Part shown: positions 62,341 to 64,000 of the stretch, piece by piece
Layout of the letters: the number at the start of each line of letters is the position of its first letter
Position numbering within the stretch: the stretch's first letter is position 1
Source of the DNA: Ignavibacteriales bacterium
GTDB lineage: Bacteria; Bacteroidota; Ignavibacteria; UBA10030
Reading direction: 5' to 3'
DNA: 64,000 nt
Assembly: GCA_026390595.1 (NCBI GenBank)
Contig: JAPLFQ010000022.1
Coordinates: 124,001-188,000, forward strand
The notes under the pieces: model-generated
Told to the model about the DNA's origin: nothing
Databases searched by the model: none
What the model saw: only the letters and a program-made list of their open reading frames with translations
Translations under genes and position numbers: made by a program

Positions 62341-62979
62341 ATGACAGACTCTTCAAAATCACTCTTCGTGGCTGTGGCGGGAAATATCGGCGCCGGAAAG
62401 TCCTCTCTGACCCGGCTCCTCGCCGGCCGATTCGGCTGGAAGCCGTATTTCGAATCAGTGGATGACAATCCGTATCTTCCCGATTTCTATGCGGATATGT
62501 CGCGCTGGTCGTTCCATCTTCAGATCTACTTCCTTGCGAACCGTTTCAAACATCACAAGCGGATGACAGAATCTGGCGATCCGGTCATCCAGGACCGTTC
62601 AATCTACGAGGATGCTGAGATCTTCGCGCGCAACCTCCATGATATCGGTAAGATGGATGATCGCGATTACAGCAACTATGTGTCGCTGTTCGAAGTCATG
62701 ACCGATTATCTCAAATCCCCCGACCTGATGATCTACCTCCGGGCCTCCATCGACACGTTGGTCCAGCAGATTTCACGCCGGGGACGCTCATTTGAACAGA
62801 GCATCCCGCGAGAGTATCTCGAGCAGTTGAACAACCATTACGAGCGTTGGATCGCCAATTATCACCGCGGCCCGCTGCTCATCATCGAAAGCGACAATCT
62901 GGATTTTGTGAACAGAGACGGGGATCTGGAACAGATCTGTCGATCGGTGAAGGGAAAGCTGGATTCGATCCGCACGTGA
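62341..62979 (+). CDS. Deoxynucleoside kinase
   Basis: This 212-residue enzyme phosphorylates deoxynucleosides (deoxyadenosine/deoxyguanosine kinase type). The P-loop is VAGNIGAGKSSLTRLLA. FESVDDNPYLPDFYADMSRW contains the base-binding Glu. VIQDRSIYEDAEIFA is the DRS motif, and ISRRGRSFEQSIPREYLEQLN is the LID arginine region. It is alone between the BtuF-like gene and a terminator. Confidence 0.93.
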   Translation: MTDSSKSLFVAVAGNIGAGKSSLTRLLAGRFGWKPYFESVDDNPYLPDFYADMSRWSFHLQIYFLANRFKHHKRMTESGDPVIQDRSIYEDAEIFARNLHDIGKMDDRDYSNYVSLFEVMTDYLKSPDLMIYLRASIDTLVQQISRRGRSFEQSIPREYLEQLNNHYERWIANYHRGPLLIIESDNLDFVNRDGDLEQICRSVKGKLDSIRT

Positions 62980-63007
62980 GCTGCGCGGGTCAACCTGGCA
63001 ACAACAG

Positions 63008-63045
63008 AAAAGGCATCTTCACGCGAAGTCGAGGATGCCTTTTTC
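63008..63045. terminator. Intrinsic terminator between the kinase and CtpA genes
   Basis: AAAAGGCATC and GATGCCTTTTTC form a stem with A-rich and T-rich sides. It lies 29 bases after the deoxynucleoside kinase stop and converges on the CtpA gene, so it can serve both strands. Confidence 0.85.
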
Positions 63046-63078
63046 TTTGTCGCTCGTTGAGGCGGTGTGCCGGTACCG

Positions 63079-64000
63079 CTACTTCTTCTCACCCGCAAGA
63101 AGTCTGGCGTATGCACCTTTGCTCTTGAGGAGTGTGGCTGCAACCTGAAGCTGGCGATCGTCTTTGAACGACGCCTGGATCGCTGTCTTTTCCCCCTTGA
63201 ATCGCTCAATGATCTCCAGTTTCAATGCTCTGCGTACCTCTTTGTCATATCGCTCAAAAGCCCGGCCTTTCTCTTCGAGAATGATCTTCGCAAGCCGGTC
63301 GACCTCCTCATAGAACTGTTTTCCGTACCGCGCCTTTCCTGCTGACTCACGGAGCGCCTTGAGTTGAACCTCCGAGTCTTCTTCGTACTGGAAATCCTTC
63401 TCTTTGAGGAATGCGTCGAATTCGAGAACCAATGCATCCGTCACCTCAAGGTTCTCATGGAGATTTCTCTTCTCGGTTGCGAGATGGTTCGCGAACTTGA
63501 AGAGCATTGCCTTGCGTGCTAGTTCATCGAGGAGCTTACTCGACGGTTCATCGGCCACCGTTGTATCAGGCACAATTCCTTCGCCATCGAGCACAACCCG
63601 ATTATGGGCTGTCCTGAATTTCTTCCGTGCGCTGTCCGGTTTCACAGTGAAGACACCATCTTTGGTCCGGTGGAAGTAGTCGACTTCCTGGATGCTCCGC
63701 CCGCTCGGTGTGTAGTACCGGCCAGACGTGATCTTGAGCGAGCTGTTTTCAGTAATCCGGGTGATTGTTTGCACCAGACCTTTTCCAAACGACCGCGTAC
63801 CAACGATAACACCCCGGTCTACATCCTGTATGGCGGCCGCGACTATTTCGCTTGCGCTCGCACTCCCTCGATCAACCAGGACTGCAAGAGGGACATCCCC
63901 CAGCATCGGAGTTTCTGTTGAGTAGTATTTCCGTTCGGAATCAATCCTCCGCCCTTTCGTCGAAACGACAAGTGTGCTCTCAGGAAGGAACTTGGAAACC
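63079..64000 (-). CDS. C-terminal processing protease CtpA, S41 family (partial, 5' end outside window)
   Basis: The frame is open from the right edge to the stop at 63079, so the N-terminus and PDZ domain lie outside. Visible are the end of the protease core: LVVSTKGRRIDSERKYYS, then VDRGSASASEIVAAAIQD with the nucleophile Ser, and GTRSFGKGLVQTI with the catalytic Lys. A long helical C-terminal region of about 140 residues follows, rich in Glu and Lys. S41 proteases of this type trim or degrade periplasmic proteins. An internal ATG at 63906 is not the real start, since the frame continues upstream with family sequence. Confidence 0.93.
   Translation of the reverse strand, partial: VSKFLPESTLVVSTKGRRIDSERKYYSTETPMLGDVPLAVLVDRGSASASEIVAAAIQDVDRGVIVGTRSFGKGLVQTITRITENSSLKITSGRYYTPSGRSIQEVDYFHRTKDGVFTVKPDSARKKFRTAHNRVVLDGEGIVPDTTVADEPSSKLLDELARKAMLFKFANHLATEKRNLHENLEVTDALVLEFDAFLKEKDFQYEEDSEVQLKALRESAGKARYGKQFYEEVDRLAKIILEEKGRAFERYDKEVRRALKLEIIERFKGEKTAIQASFKDDRQLQVAATLLKSKGAYARLLAGEKK

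Noticed and set aside
1-64000. Depletion of GAGCTC sites as proof of SacI-type specificity
   Set aside because: At least nine GAGCTC sites are readable, so the hexamer is not avoided. The data do not settle specificity.
1-64000. tRNA, rRNA, CRISPR array, insertion sequence or prophage
   Set aside because: I looked for cloverleaf ends with TTCGA loops, regular spacer repeats, transposase motifs and integrase genes and saw none that I could support.

Overview
This is a bacterial chromosome window with about 57 protein genes, mostly separated by short gaps and lying on both strands. The sequence suggests a member of the Fibrobacteres-Chlorobi-Bacteroidota group, most likely an Ignavibacteria- or Kryptonia-like lineage. 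Two secreted proteins end in the type IX secretion sorting domain, with the NYPNPFNP signature and a final MQLVK. One promoter has the Bacteroidota form TTG-N20-TAnnTTTG. LpxH and an outer-membrane barrel indicate a Gram-negative envelope. The genus cannot be read from the sequence.

Layout. Bases 1-1436 hold an A/T-rich restriction-modification pair: a SacI-like endonuclease cut by the window edge, overlapping a D12-class adenine methyltransferase. Bases 1752-10946 are mainly metabolic: an FAD oxidoreductase, a nitrilase-family hydrolase with an altered catalytic lysine, the Mn exporter MntP, a two-gene molybdenum hydroxylase, an aldo/keto reductase, rubrerythrin and a cupin. Bases 11031-22572 carry a YtcJ-like amidohydrolase, a GH3 beta-glucosidase, a 1767-residue hybrid histidine kinase with 11 tandem PAS units, and a Tat-exported amidase. 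Bases 22615-25554 are a tightly overlapping minus-strand operon: type III polyketide synthase, methyltransferase and FAD reductase, a resorcinol/pyrone or quinone type of pathway.

Bases 25730-38107 are a long run of small plus-strand genes, several unrecognised. They include two small lipoproteins, a nucleoside hydrolase, a SpoIIE-type phosphatase, a DinB protein, a metallophosphoesterase, ankyrin and MOSC proteins, a GDSL lipoprotein, and an isoprenylcysteine-methyltransferase-like gene broken by one in-frame amber codon. Bases 38216-42601 hold ferritin and a TRAP transporter (DctP, DctQ, DctM) with the TPR lipoprotein TatT. A two-component system is transcribed divergently from it.

Bases 45258-63045 are core cell functions: LpxH, PBP1A, two paralogous secreted GHL10 glycoside hydrolase-like proteins, AroK-AroB, an outer-membrane barrel, PpiD/SurA-type isomerase, SecD-SecF, a STAS antagonist, a BtuF-like lipoprotein and a deoxynucleoside kinase. 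A CtpA-type S41 protease runs off the right edge.

Many intergenic spacers carry degenerate, quasi-palindromic or phrase-like repeats of several kinds. These are the most unexplained non-coding structure in the window. I found no tRNA, rRNA, CRISPR array, insertion sequence or prophage. Positions and motifs were read by eye; no database search was run.
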